Below are positions 1 to 6,786 of a stretch of DNA of 10,532 bases, piece after piece (position 1 is the first letter of the stretch; the number at the start of each line of letters is the position of its first letter). A model generated the notes under the pieces. That model ran no database searches. It worked only from the letters and a program-made list of their open reading frames with translations, and was not told where the DNA came from. Both the position numbers and the translations under genes were made by a program. This stretch comes from Leptospiraceae bacterium UBA2033 (GTDB taxonomy: Bacteria > Spirochaetota > Leptospiria > Leptospirales > Leptospiraceae), in assembly GCA_002333425.1 (NCBI GenBank), contig DDBL01000255.1, positions 5,339 through 15,870 of the forward strand, written 5' to 3'.

Positions 1-103
1 TTGGAAAATTTATTAAAGTAAAACAAGTTAATTTTCTAAAAAAGTAAAATCTTCTTTTCATAAGACTATTCCCAAAAAAAATAAAAAATAAGGAGTATCA
101 AAT

Positions 104-511
104 ATGAATAAAAATTTTTATCAATTAATTTTTTTATCCGTTATTCTTTCACTTGTTCTCAACTGTGGAAAGAAAGAAGAAAAAGAGGAAGCTAAAACAG
201 CTACAGAAACAACATCTGAGGCAACATTAGATCCAGAATTAGCTAAAGGAAAAGAAGCATACAATATCAACTGTGCATCTTGCCATGGAGAAACGGGAGC
301 TGGAGATGGAATTGCTGCTGCTTCTTTAAATCCAAAACCTAGAAATTACAAATCACCTGCTAGTGAATGGAAAAACGGAAACACCGAAGAAGGCGTTTTA
401 AAAACTTTAAACGAAGGAATCAAAGGTAGCCCAATGGTAGCATACAAACACCTAGGCGATGATTCTTTAAAAGCGATTTCAAAATACGTAGTTTATCTTA
501 CTAAAAACTAA
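104..511 (+). CDS. Monohaem cytochrome c lipoprotein
   Basis: Predicted small periplasmic electron carrier anchored by lipid. The N-terminus is a lipoprotein signal ending in LVLNC with the lipidated Cys at residue 21. A charged Lys/Glu linker follows, then a class I cytochrome c domain from about residue 43. The haem motif is C57-A-S-C60-H61 followed by GETGAGDG, and M111 in GSPM is the likely sixth haem ligand. The C-terminal helix (KAISKYVVYL) is typical of the family. At 135 aa it is a normal length for a single-haem protein. The start is set by AAGGAG at 90-95, 8 nt before ATG. Nothing adjacent shows which oxidase or reductase it serves. The cytochrome call is firm; the partner is unknown. 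Confidence 0.93.
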   Translation: MNKNFYQLIFLSVILSLVLNCGKKEEKEEAKTATETTSEATLDPELAKGKEAYNINCASCHGETGAGDGIAAASLNPKPRNYKSPASEWKNGNTEEGVLKTLNEGIKGSPMVAYKHLGDDSLKAISKYVVYLTKN

Positions 512-522
512 TTTTTCTCAAT

Positions 523-557
523 GTTGAAAAGTAGTGCATTTCGCACTACTTTTCAAC
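523..557 (+). terminator. 15-bp perfect hairpin after the cytochrome gene
   Basis: Arms 523-537 and 543-557 pair perfectly around a 5-nt loop (ATTTC), starting 11 nt after the stop codon. The position suggests transcription termination or 3'-end protection. There is no strong T-run after the stem (CTTCCATTTC follows), so it is not a textbook intrinsic terminator. Confidence 0.6.
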
Positions 558-590
558 TTCCATTTCTCTGAATCTAACAGGAAAAATGTC

Positions 591-620
591 TTGACTTAGA
601 AAAAAACATGAAGTTATTAT
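591..620 (+). promoter_or_regulatory. Sigma70-type promoter of the STAS gene
   Basis: TTGACT (591-596), an 18-nt spacer, then TATTAT (615-620). The -10 ends only 7 nt before the ATG at 628, so transcription should start at or next to the start codon. No Shine-Dalgarno sequence is visible, which fits a leaderless mRNA. The promoter match is seen directly; leaderless expression is inferred. Confidence 0.55.
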
Positions 621-627
621 ATTTCCT

Positions 628-969
628 ATGGTAGATGAATTCAAAATACATGTAGATTATGACAATGGTGTTATTCCAATTATTCACATAGCTGGCGAAA
701 TTACTTCCGAAGCGGACGAAGAGATTGTTAACTGTTACGCATCCATTCCCTCTGGCAAAAAAAACCGAGTTCTAATTGATTTTTCCAAAACAGCTTACAT
801 CAATTCTGCAGGCATTGCAACTTTAATTAGCTTAATAACAAAAGCAGCTGAAAACCAAGGTAAGATTGAATTTTCAGGACTCAATTCTCATTTTAGAAAA
901 GTCATGGACATCGTAGGACTTACTGATTTCGTATTAATCCACGACAACATCGAACAAGCCCTCAAATAA
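628..969 (+). CDS. STAS-domain anti-sigma-factor antagonist
   Basis: A 113-aa stand-alone STAS domain of the SpoIIAA/RsbV type. Proteins of this family bind an anti-sigma factor kinase in partner-switching control, and the kinase inactivates them by phosphorylating a conserved Ser or Thr. Here the signature is INSAGIATLISL, with S60 in the phospho-acceptor position, after a predicted beta strand (RVLIDFSKTAYI). The C-terminal part (GKIEFSGLNSHFRKVMDIVGLTDFVLIH) matches the family's 'G....v...l...gl......i' ending. No kinase, phosphatase or sigma factor gene is adjacent, so the partner is encoded elsewhere. No Shine-Dalgarno precedes the ATG, but a good promoter sits right in front of it. Confidence 0.92.
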   Translation: MVDEFKIHVDYDNGVIPIIHIAGEITSEADEEIVNCYASIPSGKKNRVLIDFSKTAYINSAGIATLISLITKAAENQGKIEFSGLNSHFRKVMDIVGLTDFVLIHDNIEQALK

Positions 970-984
970 ATTTTTCTTCTTTAC

Positions 985-1014
985 AAGGACAGGTTCCCAT
1001 ACCTGTCTTTTTTT
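985..1014 (+). terminator. Intrinsic terminator of the STAS gene
   Basis: GACAGGT (988-994) pairs with ACCTGTC (1001-1007) around a 6-nt loop, with weaker A-T pairs extending the base, followed by seven T residues (1008-1014). It begins about 16 nt after the stop codon. This is a standard rho-independent terminator on the + strand. Confidence 0.85.
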
Positions 1015-1079
1015 ATTCCTTCCAATTATTTTTAAGGCGAACATTCATTAGTCTTTCATATATTTCTTAAAATTTTTAT

Positions 1080-2546
1080 CTAGTAGCTAGAACCAGCTCC
1101 ACCACCGCCAGAAGAACCTCCACCAAAGCTATCATCAGAACTAGAAGAACTTGAACTGGACGAAGATGATGCGGAAGAGTTTGAAGGGGAAGGTGAATAA
1201 TCCGTGTTAGTCGAAGATGTCGAGTAAGAAGACTTTGACTTTCTAGGAATTCTGATTTTTTCTTTTGAACTAATTCCACATTTCAAACAAGTTTTCTTTT
1301 TTTCTTCTTCTCCATCTTCCGTATAAGTAGCTTCTTTTAAAATTTTGTAGGTATAGTTAGTCGCTAAAAAATTGCATTTTGGACAAGTTGTGTATGTGGA
1401 AAATTTAGTTCCTTGCGATTTTATTTTGTCTAAGTGTTTGCATTTTACACATTCATAAATAGCAAAACTATAAGAGCGAATTTTTTGTTCAAACCTTTCC
1501 TCTTCATTTAAAAGTCGATAAATATCATTTTTATCTTCGATGAGAAAGGACTTGGATTTACATTTTGGACAAAGGCGAGGTGCAGTAGAAAGAAAATCTT
1601 CCCACTTGTCGTACATTTTAGAAACTAAACGACCAGTTAGAACCATAATACTTACACCAGAAAAGAAAATGGTATGACTTAAATATTCTGTTCCCAAAAA
1701 AGAATATACTAGCGAAGTTATACCAGCCGTAAGCAAAATAGTCGTTATCCCATAAGCAAAAACAGAAAGTGGTGTAAAAAAACTGAGTCTATCATTATAA
1801 GATTCATATTTCATTTTCCAATAACTAGTAGTTTTATAAAGTAAAAATCTATAGAGGATAATCAGAAGTAATCCACTAAATAAGAGATAAACTGAACGTA
1901 GTCGCCAGTTTTTTTTGGATAGATATTCTGAATCTAAAAAAGGTAAAATTTCTTCGGAAATAGAATCGACCAACGCTTTGTCAGGTTCGAGCAAATTAGA
2001 CTTGTAGGTATATAGAATAGAACTAGGAGATTCTTTTTTGTTACGCAAAATCTGATCTATGGTTCGCAAAAGGCTTTCATGTCCTGTAGAAAAAGCACCT
2101 TTTTTAAAATAAGGAATTGTCCTTTCTTCTAAGAGTCGCTTGCAAATAACGTCCGATAAAATTCCTTCCATTCCATAACCTGTCTCAATTTCGATTCGCC
2201 GTTGATCTAGGACATGTAGAATTAACACACCGTTATCCTTACCCAGTTTTCCAATACCCCAGACTTGAAATATCTCTGTAGCTAGATTTTTGGGAGTCAA
2301 AATTCCAATTGTAGGAAGAATTACGAGAGCGATTTCATTGATCGTATCTTTTTCTAGTTTGTCGAGGATAGAGTTTAGATTTTCCTCAATTCCCGAATTT
2401 TGTAAAATTTTAGATTGATCAAGTATCCAAGAGCCACTTCGACTTCTCGGATTGGGAAGTTTTCTCGCAAATTCATTTGCAGATTCTTGCGAAAATATAC
2501 TCAATTGCATACAAAATATTAGGAAAAGTGAATATACTTTTTTCAT
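1080..2546 (-). CDS. Membrane-anchored TPM-domain protein with zinc-ribbon-like CxxC motifs and Ser/Gly tail
   Basis: A 488-aa protein. Residues 1-20 form a signal peptide ending in FSQ. Residues about 40-170 are a TPM (YgcG/DUF477) domain: WILDQSKIL, EIALVILPTIG, DNGVLILHVLDQRRIEIETGYGMEGILSD and IPYFKKGAFSTG are its usual blocks. Three hydrophobic spans follow, near 217-235, 260-283 and 293-307, so the last third should face the cytoplasm. That part holds four CxxC pairs (C326/C329, C366/C369, C388/C391, C420/C423), then a run of Ser (about 458-469) and a GGGSSGGGGAGSS end, a tail common in this family. TPM proteins have been linked to envelope and membrane-protein quality control, but the exact role here is unknown. 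AAGGGGA at 2551-2557 supports the start. It is the last gene of a three-gene operon, 17 nt after the previous gene. Confidence 0.85.
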   Translation of the reverse strand: MKKVYSLFLIFCMQLSIFSQESANEFARKLPNPRSRSGSWILDQSKILQNSGIEENLNSILDKLEKDTINEIALVILPTIGILTPKNLATEIFQVWGIGKLGKDNGVLILHVLDQRRIEIETGYGMEGILSDVICKRLLEERTIPYFKKGAFSTGHESLLRTIDQILRNKKESPSSILYTYKSNLLEPDKALVDSISEEILPFLDSEYLSKKNWRLRSVYLLFSGLLLIILYRFLLYKTTSYWKMKYESYNDRLSFFTPLSVFAYGITTILLTAGITSLVYSFLGTEYLSHTIFFSGVSIMVLTGRLVSKMYDKWEDFLSTAPRLCPKCKSKSFLIEDKNDIYRLLNEEERFEQKIRSYSFAIYECVKCKHLDKIKSQGTKFSTYTTCPKCNFLATNYTYKILKEATYTEDGEEEKKKTCLKCGISSKEKIRIPRKSKSSYSTSSTNTDYSPSPSNSSASSSSSSSSSSSDDSFGGGSSGGGGAGSSY

Positions 2547-2563
2547 GTTATCCCCTTATCATT

Positions 2564-3121
2564 TTATAATTCTTCTAGAATACTACGATTCATCTTCTCA
2601 ATCAATTCTTTTTCAAACCCAAAACGATTATGATCTTCTGACTTAGAAGCCTGAATCAGACCATTTACGGAAAACAGAATCCCAAACCAATATCCCAGTT
2701 TTTGTTTCCGATTTGTTTGAAATACAATTTCTCCATTCTTCTTAACTAAACGAAAATTTTCTTCCAAAGTAATAGTTTCATAATAGGGAAATAAAGTTAG
2801 AGTCAAAATGGTAAGTAAAGGCAAATAACGATTATTCTCTTTATGAGTTTCTGTTTCAATCTCTAAAATTAAATCTGCTTTTGCTATATCCTCTTGGATA
2901 CTTACAAATTTATTGCTATCGCGAATCTGAGAAAGTAAAATATAATAACTATCCTCCATATAAGACTTTTCTTTGTTCTTATAAATTTCTTGGTTTAAAA
3001 CAACAAAAACAGAGCTGGCTATTTTCCCTTTCAGATTTTGAGGTTGTGCGGAATTTACACTTGGATTATCTTTTCGTGTTACCATACATTGGAGAAGTAG
3101 GATAATCATAAGTATTCTCAT
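2564..3121 (-). CDS. Putative lipoprotein, function unknown
   Basis: About 185 aa, family not recognised. The signal is very short (MRILMIILLLQC) with a lipobox-like LLLQC and the Cys at residue 12. The mature part is mixed alpha/beta with a hydrophobic patch (YLPLLTILTLTLFPYY) and a later stretch GYWFGILFSVNGLI that could contact membrane. I prefer the ATG at 3121 to the in-frame ATG at 3127. The GGAG at 3129-3132 is 7 nt from 3121 but only 1 nt from 3127, and the 3121 start overlaps the upstream stop as ATGA, a classic sign of translational coupling. It sits in an operon with another lipoprotein upstream and the TPM protein downstream, so a joint envelope role is plausible. Confidence 0.75.
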   Translation of the reverse strand: MRILMIILLLQCMVTRKDNPSVNSAQPQNLKGKIASSVFVVLNQEIYKNKEKSYMEDSYYILLSQIRDSNKFVSIQEDIAKADLILEIETETHKENNRYLPLLTILTLTLFPYYETITLEENFRLVKKNGEIVFQTNRKQKLGYWFGILFSVNGLIQASKSEDHNRFGFEKELIEKMNRSILEEL

Positions 3122-3789
3122 TTCCATTCTCCTTTTTGGATTAAAGTTTGTAGGGCAAGTTCTAACATTTCTTTTCGTTTGTGATTGGCTTCAATTTCTT
3201 TTTCATAGTAGAGCAAATTGCTATTAAACTCTGTATAAAGTTTAAGTGGAATTTTTCCAATTTCTTTGCCTGTCGAGCTATAAGCAACTAAGTTTCCGTC
3301 ATACTCCATTTGATTAGCAGTATGAGGACCACCAAAAAGGGCATACAATACAAAACCCAAATTGCTTTGAATAGTTGCAAAAGTTGCAGCCCAACCTACC
3401 AAACTAAATGGGAAAAAAGAAGCATGAAACTTGTCTTTTTCCACTATCTTTGTAAATTGAAACTCTAACAGAATAGAATTGGGAGGAAGTTTCACATCCT
3501 TCGAATATTGAATCGTAACTTTTTCAAATTGATTGCTCTCTTTTACAAATTTATACAGTCGATAGGTAACAAAGGCGGTTAGATTTTCTTTCGGAGTATC
3601 GTGATTAAACTCAGGGAGGCTAACAAGCTTTATCCAAACATGAACTTTTTTACTTTCCTTGGTTGGCTTAGGATCTTGTATTGAAAAATTCACCTTAGTC
3701 TCTTGGTAAGAAAAACATCCACTAAGTCCGAAGAACAACAATAACCAAGTAACGAAATTTTTTAGATATATATTTGCAAGTCTTTGCAT
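3118..3789 (-). CDS. Putative lipoprotein, function unknown, first gene of the operon
   Basis: A 223-aa protein with no family I recognise. The N-terminal signal ends in GLSGC with the lipid-modified Cys at residue 25. A beta-rich region follows (KKVHVWIKLVSLPEF, SILLEFQFTKIV), then one long hydrophobic span (ASFFPFSLVGWAATF...GFVLYALFGG, roughly 123-154). A basic C-terminal helix ends the protein. Its TGA stop overlaps the next gene's ATG. There is no Shine-Dalgarno in front of the ATG; instead a GATAAT hexamer inside a 15-bp palindrome lies just upstream. Its layout (lipoprotein signal plus an internal hydrophobic span) resembles the next gene's, so the two may be partners or distant relatives, but this is only an inference. 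Confidence 0.78.
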   Translation of the reverse strand: MQRLANIYLKNFVTWLLLFFGLSGCFSYQETKVNFSIQDPKPTKESKKVHVWIKLVSLPEFNHDTPKENLTAFVTYRLYKFVKESNQFEKVTIQYSKDVKLPPNSILLEFQFTKIVEKDKFHASFFPFSLVGWAATFATIQSNLGFVLYALFGGPHTANQMEYDGNLVAYSSTGKEIGKIPLKLYTEFNSNLLYYEKEIEANHKRKEMLELALQTLIQKGEWK

Positions 3790-3792
3790 AAA

Positions 3793-3807
3793 ACTAGATT
3801 ATCTAGT
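3793..3807 (-). promoter_or_regulatory. Palindrome over a -10-like box before the lipoprotein operon
   Basis: ACTAGATTATCTAGT is a perfect palindrome (6-bp arms, 3-nt centre). On the minus strand its centre reads GATAAT (3803-3798), a -10-like hexamer ending 8 nt before the ATG at 3789. No convincing -35 is seen. It could be an operator that blocks the promoter, or a leader hairpin. The palindrome is seen directly; the role is inferred. Confidence 0.4.
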
Positions 3808-3907
3808 AAGATAAAAATACAAGTAGATAATTGTTTCAAGTAAGCTTGGAAAAAGAAAAGCTTTACAGAATTAATTGAATCTAAAGAATCTAATATCAGG
3901 CAGATGT

Positions 3908-4303
3908 ATGATCCTCATTCCTAATCCTCATTTTCAAAACGCAATTCCTGTATTCAAAAAATTTTCAGAGATACAAGCGGTTTATTTATTTGGTTCACAG
4001 GCAACGGGGAAAACTCACTCGGAAAGCGATACTGATTTTGGATTTGTGGCAGATAGAAATTGCAAAGAAGAATTAAGCCTAGAGCTTGTAAAGATTGGAT
4101 TTATCAATTTCAGTCTAGTGTATATTCTGGAAGCAACGTTACTCATGCAATTTGAAATTGTTCGAATGAACAAATTAATTTATGAGAGATCTGATTTTGA
4201 CCGTGGAAGTTTTTTTTCTAGGATTGTTCGAATGTACCAAGACTTTCAACCTTATCGTGATGTACAGAGAGAAGAATATAAAAAGAGGATTCTAAATGGT
4301 TAA
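3908..4303 (+). CDS. mntA: MntA-type nucleotidyltransferase antitoxin
   Basis: About 131 aa, a minimal nucleotidyltransferase (MNT) domain. The hallmark is G29-S30, ten residues, then D41-T42-D43 (LFGSQATGKTHSESDTDFG), which matches the GSx10DxD active site exactly. In the known HepT/MntA modules this enzyme adds AMP to a tyrosine of the HepT RNase and so silences it. The partner frame follows with an 8-bp overlap (ATGGTTAA) but is badly truncated, so this antitoxin appears orphaned. I place the start at ATG 3908, which has an AGG at 3898-3900 seven nt upstream; an earlier TTG at 3875 would add 11 residues with no family match. Confidence 0.85.
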   Translation: MILIPNPHFQNAIPVFKKFSEIQAVYLFGSQATGKTHSESDTDFGFVADRNCKEELSLELVKIGFINFSLVYILEATLLMQFEIVRMNKLIYERSDFDRGSFFSRIVRMYQDFQPYRDVQREEYKKRILNG

Positions 4304-4409
4304 CCCTGTGTATGCTGTAATTGATAAAAAAGAAGTCTATCGTATCTTACAAAGTCATTTGGATGATTTCGTTTTAATTCAAAAGAAAATCGTAGAAAAA
4401 TTTTTGTAG
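4296..4409 (+). pseudogene. hepT: Truncated HepT toxin remnant
   Basis: A 37-codon frame that starts inside the end of the mntA-like gene. It reads MVNPVYAVIDKKEVYRILQSHLDDFVLIQKK and then stops at TAG 4407-4409. The opening resembles the first helix of HepT (HEPN) toxins, which are usually about 130-145 aa. The Rx4-6H RNase motif and the AMPylated tyrosine region of HepT lie near the C-terminus and are absent. No continuation in another frame was seen before the next gene. The N-terminal likeness plus the position after mntA supports the call; sequence likeness alone would be weak. Confidence 0.6.
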
Positions 4410-4455
4410 GGTATTTCTTTGGCGACAGGTTTTTTGGGATAAAGTTTTTAAATGA

Positions 4456-4950
4456 CTATTTCTTATTAACCTTTTCTTTTACATATAGGTACCACTTATC
4501 ATTTTTGTTTCTAATGAGCTCTGCTGATTTCATTGCACCGAGCATGTCGGGAAAAAGTAAATACTCTTTTTCATTAGAAAATTTATGTAAAGGAGCACAA
4601 ACACAACAAGGAAATGGGGATCGACCTATATTCTTATCCCAAAATACTTTATCATTATGATCGTTAAAATGATTATCATAGTTATGTTTCATGTCGAATT
4701 CTCCAAAAGAAATAGTTCCAAACCAATCACTATAGGAATTAAAGATAAACAAGTCAAACAAGTCTAGATCTCCCTTCAATACCTCTTTTACTTTCATTTT
4801 ATTATTTGACACTGTTATAAGTAGAATTGTACTAGAGTCAGTTATGATTTTATCTTTATCAAAGTAATAGCCGGGGCTAGGTCTGGAACATGGAACTAGC
4901 TCAAGTATAAAAGAAATAGTGAAGAAAAAAAATATAATATGAAGTTTCAT
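4456..4950 (-). CDS. Putative Cys-rich lipoprotein
   Basis: A 164-aa exported protein of unknown function. The hydrophobic N-terminus ends in ELVPC with the Cys at residue 21, so it is probably a lipoprotein. A beta-strand segment and the phrase VKEVLKGDLD faintly recall NTR/TIMP-like domains, where 'V..VLKGD' is common, but this is not enough for a call. A CCVC cluster in the FPCCVCAPLHKF stretch may form disulfides. Composition is very AT-rich. The gene diverges from the next one, and their start codons overlap face to face within 4939-4950. No Shine-Dalgarno is seen; AATAAT (4964-4959) lies 8 nt before the ATG. Confidence 0.7.
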   Translation of the reverse strand: MKLHIIFFFFTISFILELVPCSRPSPGYYFDKDKIITDSSTILLITVSNNKMKVKEVLKGDLDLFDLFIFNSYSDWFGTISFGEFDMKHNYDNHFNDHNDKVFWDKNIGRSPFPCCVCAPLHKFSNEKEYLLFPDMLGAMKSAELIRNKNDKWYLYVKEKVNKK

Positions 4951-5667
4951 TTTTTTAAATTATTCTTTAATTTTAACATTACAATATTTTTATTCTTATC
5001 CATCTCTTTATTTTTACCTCCTACTTCACTGCAAAGCCAAGAAAAAAAAATCACAAAAGTAAAATCTAAAAATCGCTACAATGCAGTCTTGATAATTGAC
5101 CTTCCTATACTTCATAAAATTTCTGTGGATGAGAATTTGAATCGTTACTTAGAGCGTAAATATCATAATGAAAAGATTCCTTTTCTTTTAAAACTAGGCG
5201 ATACGAAAATTAAGTATCAAAAACTGAATAAATCAAATAAGAAAAATAAAAATTTATACCTAATAAATATTCAAATTTATTCAGATATCCCTATAGAAAA
5301 AGAAAAATATCTAACTGTAATAAGAACTATTTTCAATGAAGTAGAAAATATCAATAAATCGGGAGAAGAGAATCGCGACCCTCTTCTATATGCGTTACGC
5401 AGAAAATACATATCACGTGAATTTAAAACATTACAGGATTCTGAACACTGTCATCTTATTCCTGATTCCTTAGATTACTTATTCGGAGGCGAAGCAAATT
5501 ATTACGGAGGTGATAAGTGCAATGAGTATAAACCTGAAATACTTTTGAAATACTTTACATCTTACTTAGCATGGTATGCATTTTTCGATTTAGATAGAAA
5601 AAACTCTGTAATTACATCACAAAGTTTTATAATGACAGATTATGCCCATATACGATATGAACCCTGA
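4939..5667 (+). CDS. Putative exported protein, function unknown
   Basis: A 242-aa protein not assigned to a family. The first 34 residues are a long hydrophobic signal (FKLFFNFNITIFLFLSISLFLPPTSLQSQ) with a probable cleavage after SLQSQ or nearby. The mature part is Lys/Asn-rich and then carries a more ordered C-terminal half with EHCHLIPDSLDYLFGGEANYYGGDKC, whose two Cys could pair. The start overlaps the start of the opposite gene, and TATAAT directly abuts the ATG, an odd position that would put the transcript start inside the gene. The frame is open upstream of the ATG, but the signal peptide favours this start. Its 3' end overlaps queG by 26 bp. AT-rich composition contrasts with queG. 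Confidence 0.7.
   Translation: MKFHFFKLFFNFNITIFLFLSISLFLPPTSLQSQEKKITKVKSKNRYNAVLIIDLPILHKISVDENLNRYLERKYHNEKIPFLLKLGDTKIKYQKLNKSNKKNKNLYLINIQIYSDIPIEKEKYLTVIRTIFNEVENINKSGEENRDPLLYALRRKYISREFKTLQDSEHCHLIPDSLDYLFGGEANYYGGDKCNEYKPEILLKYFTSYLAWYAFFDLDRKNSVITSQSFIMTDYAHIRYEP
4959..4964 (-). promoter_or_regulatory. -10-like hexamer of the minus-strand lipoprotein gene
   Basis: AATAAT read on the minus strand, 8 nt before the ATG at 4950, without a Shine-Dalgarno in between. It lies inside the coding part of the opposite gene. The surrounding DNA is extremely AT-rich, so chance is a real alternative. Confidence 0.3.
5628..5633 (+). promoter_or_regulatory. TATAAT -10 box before queG
   Basis: A perfect TATAAT inside the end of the previous gene, 8 nt before the queG ATG at 5642. 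A weak -35 (CTGTAA, 5606-5611, spacer 16) is possible. No Shine-Dalgarno precedes the ATG, so a leaderless queG transcript is suggested. Confidence 0.4.
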
Positions 5668-6586
5668 CCTCTCCAAAATCCAATCCAAAGCACTCGACTG
5701 CGGCTTCTCCCTATTTGGCGTAGTTGATGCAGTCGTACCAGAACGAGATAAAGAAAATATCCTTTCATGGGTAAAACAAGGATTTTCCGGAAAAATGGAT
5801 TGGTATGCACGCAACCAAGACTTGCGACTGAATCTAAACAACTTGGGATTTACTCCACGTTCTGTGATTGTACTAGGTGCTCTTTATCAAGACAGAGACT
5901 ACGAAGAAGTATTCGCTAACAAAGAATCTAAAATTTCGCGTTATGCGACGGGGAAAGACTATCATAACGTTTTAAAGAAAATGTCTGAACCTTTGCTCAA
6001 ATACTTGCGAGAAAATTTTCCTGAGAATAAATTTCGCCAAGGTGTAGATTCACTGCCTGTTCCCGAAAAAGTTTTTGCTCGTGAAGCAGGAATTGGCTGG
6101 CAGGGGAAAAATACAAATATCATTAACGAAAACCTTGGCTCTTACTTTTTCCTTTCTGTGATTTTCACAGACTTACAGCTATTAGCCGATAAACCTGTAA
6201 CAGATAGATGTGGAACTTGTAGAGCTTGTTTAGATGCATGTCCTACTGGTGCGCTATTTGAACCTTATAAAATAGATGCTAGTAAATGTATTTCCCATCA
6301 CACAATCGAAGATAGGTCTGATATGTTTCCTGACTCTGTGGCTAATGGCAAATGGGTGTATGGCTGTGACATCTGCCAAGAAGTTTGTCCGTGGAATCGA
6401 GTGAAGGCTAAAAAGCGAGAAGTCTATACTTTAAACGAAGAATTTAAACTGAGACAAGAATTTAAAACTTTTACCAAAAGTGACTTTTTAGAAATGACAG
6501 AAGAAGAGTTTCAAGAATTTGTGAAGGATAGCGCTATGGATAGGATTACGTTTAGTATGTGGAAAAGGAATTTAAACTCAACGTGA
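5642..6586 (+). CDS. queG: Epoxyqueuosine reductase
   Basis: Catalyses the last step of queuosine synthesis, reducing epoxyqueuosine to queuosine at the wobble base of GUN-anticodon tRNAs, using cobalamin and two [4Fe-4S] clusters. The N-terminal DUF1730/cobalamin region includes VDSLPVPEKVFAREAGIGWQGKN (about 135-157), with D136 matching the proposed catalytic acid. The ferredoxin-like part has C190xxC193xxC196xxxC200P and C242xxC245xxxC249P, with C216 between them. At 314 aa it is the short form that lacks the C-terminal HEAT-like repeats of the ~380-aa enzymes. The start at 5642 lies inside the previous gene; a second in-frame ATG at 5657 is possible. The function call is firm; the start is less so. 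Confidence 0.96.
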   Translation: MPIYDMNPDLSKIQSKALDCGFSLFGVVDAVVPERDKENILSWVKQGFSGKMDWYARNQDLRLNLNNLGFTPRSVIVLGALYQDRDYEEVFANKESKISRYATGKDYHNVLKKMSEPLLKYLRENFPENKFRQGVDSLPVPEKVFAREAGIGWQGKNTNIINENLGSYFFLSVIFTDLQLLADKPVTDRCGTCRACLDACPTGALFEPYKIDASKCISHHTIEDRSDMFPDSVANGKWVYGCDICQEVCPWNRVKAKKREVYTLNEEFKLRQEFKTFTKSDFLEMTEEEFQEFVKDSAMDRITFSMWKRNLNST

Positions 6587-6594
6587 AGAGGGTT

Positions 6595-6621
6595 TGCCAC
6601 GGAGGCACTGAGACACAGAGG
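6595..6621 (-). repeat. Dispersed 27-nt repeat, copy A
   Basis: Reads TGCCACGGAGGCACTGAGAC then ACAGAGG on the + strand, so it points opposite to copies B and C. It matches copy B at 25 of 27 positions. The 'gccacrgaggcacrgagacacagag' kind of sequence is familiar from intergenic DNA of many environmental bacteria. Confidence 0.8.
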
Positions 6622-6748
6622 AAGAAAATGAGAGGGTTGATTTCAGGGATGAACGCTCGTTTCCAATATTCACGAAATTATAATATTAAAATTTTATCCC
6701 AATTCTCTTTAACATGACGTATATGAATAAAAATAGTAAATCGAAAAC

Positions 6749-6775
6749 CCTCTGTGTCTCCGTGCCTCTGTGGCA
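6749..6775 (+). repeat. Dispersed 27-nt repeat, copy B
   Basis: CCTCTGTGTCTCCGTGCCTC then TGTGGCA. It is inverted relative to copy A, 127 nt away, so the pair could fold into a long hairpin. Bases 6750-6776 are identical to copy C (9180-9206). The roughly 200-nt gap between queG and mutY otherwise holds only AT-rich DNA with no gene. Confidence 0.85.
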
Positions 6776-6786
6776 ACAAATAATCT

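Noticed and set aside
4..36. Inverted repeat GAAAATT (4-10) / AATTTTC (30-36) at the left edge
   Set aside because: Seven A/T-dominated pairs in very AT-rich DNA with a 19-nt loop is expected by chance; 1-103 otherwise shows only the ribosome site of the cytochrome gene.
1130..1170. Serine-codon run in the TPM gene as a separate simple-sequence repeat
   Set aside because: Different Ser codons are mixed, so it is a protein-level low-complexity tail and not a slippage-prone DNA repeat.
2452..3105. Plus-strand open frames opposite the lipoprotein/TPM operon
   Set aside because: No ribosome site, no family likeness, and they overlap well-supported minus-strand genes.
3842..3863. Two AAGCTT hexamers forming a possible stem between the divergent genes
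   Set aside because: Short self-complementary hexamers in AT-rich DNA; no link to a promoter could be made.
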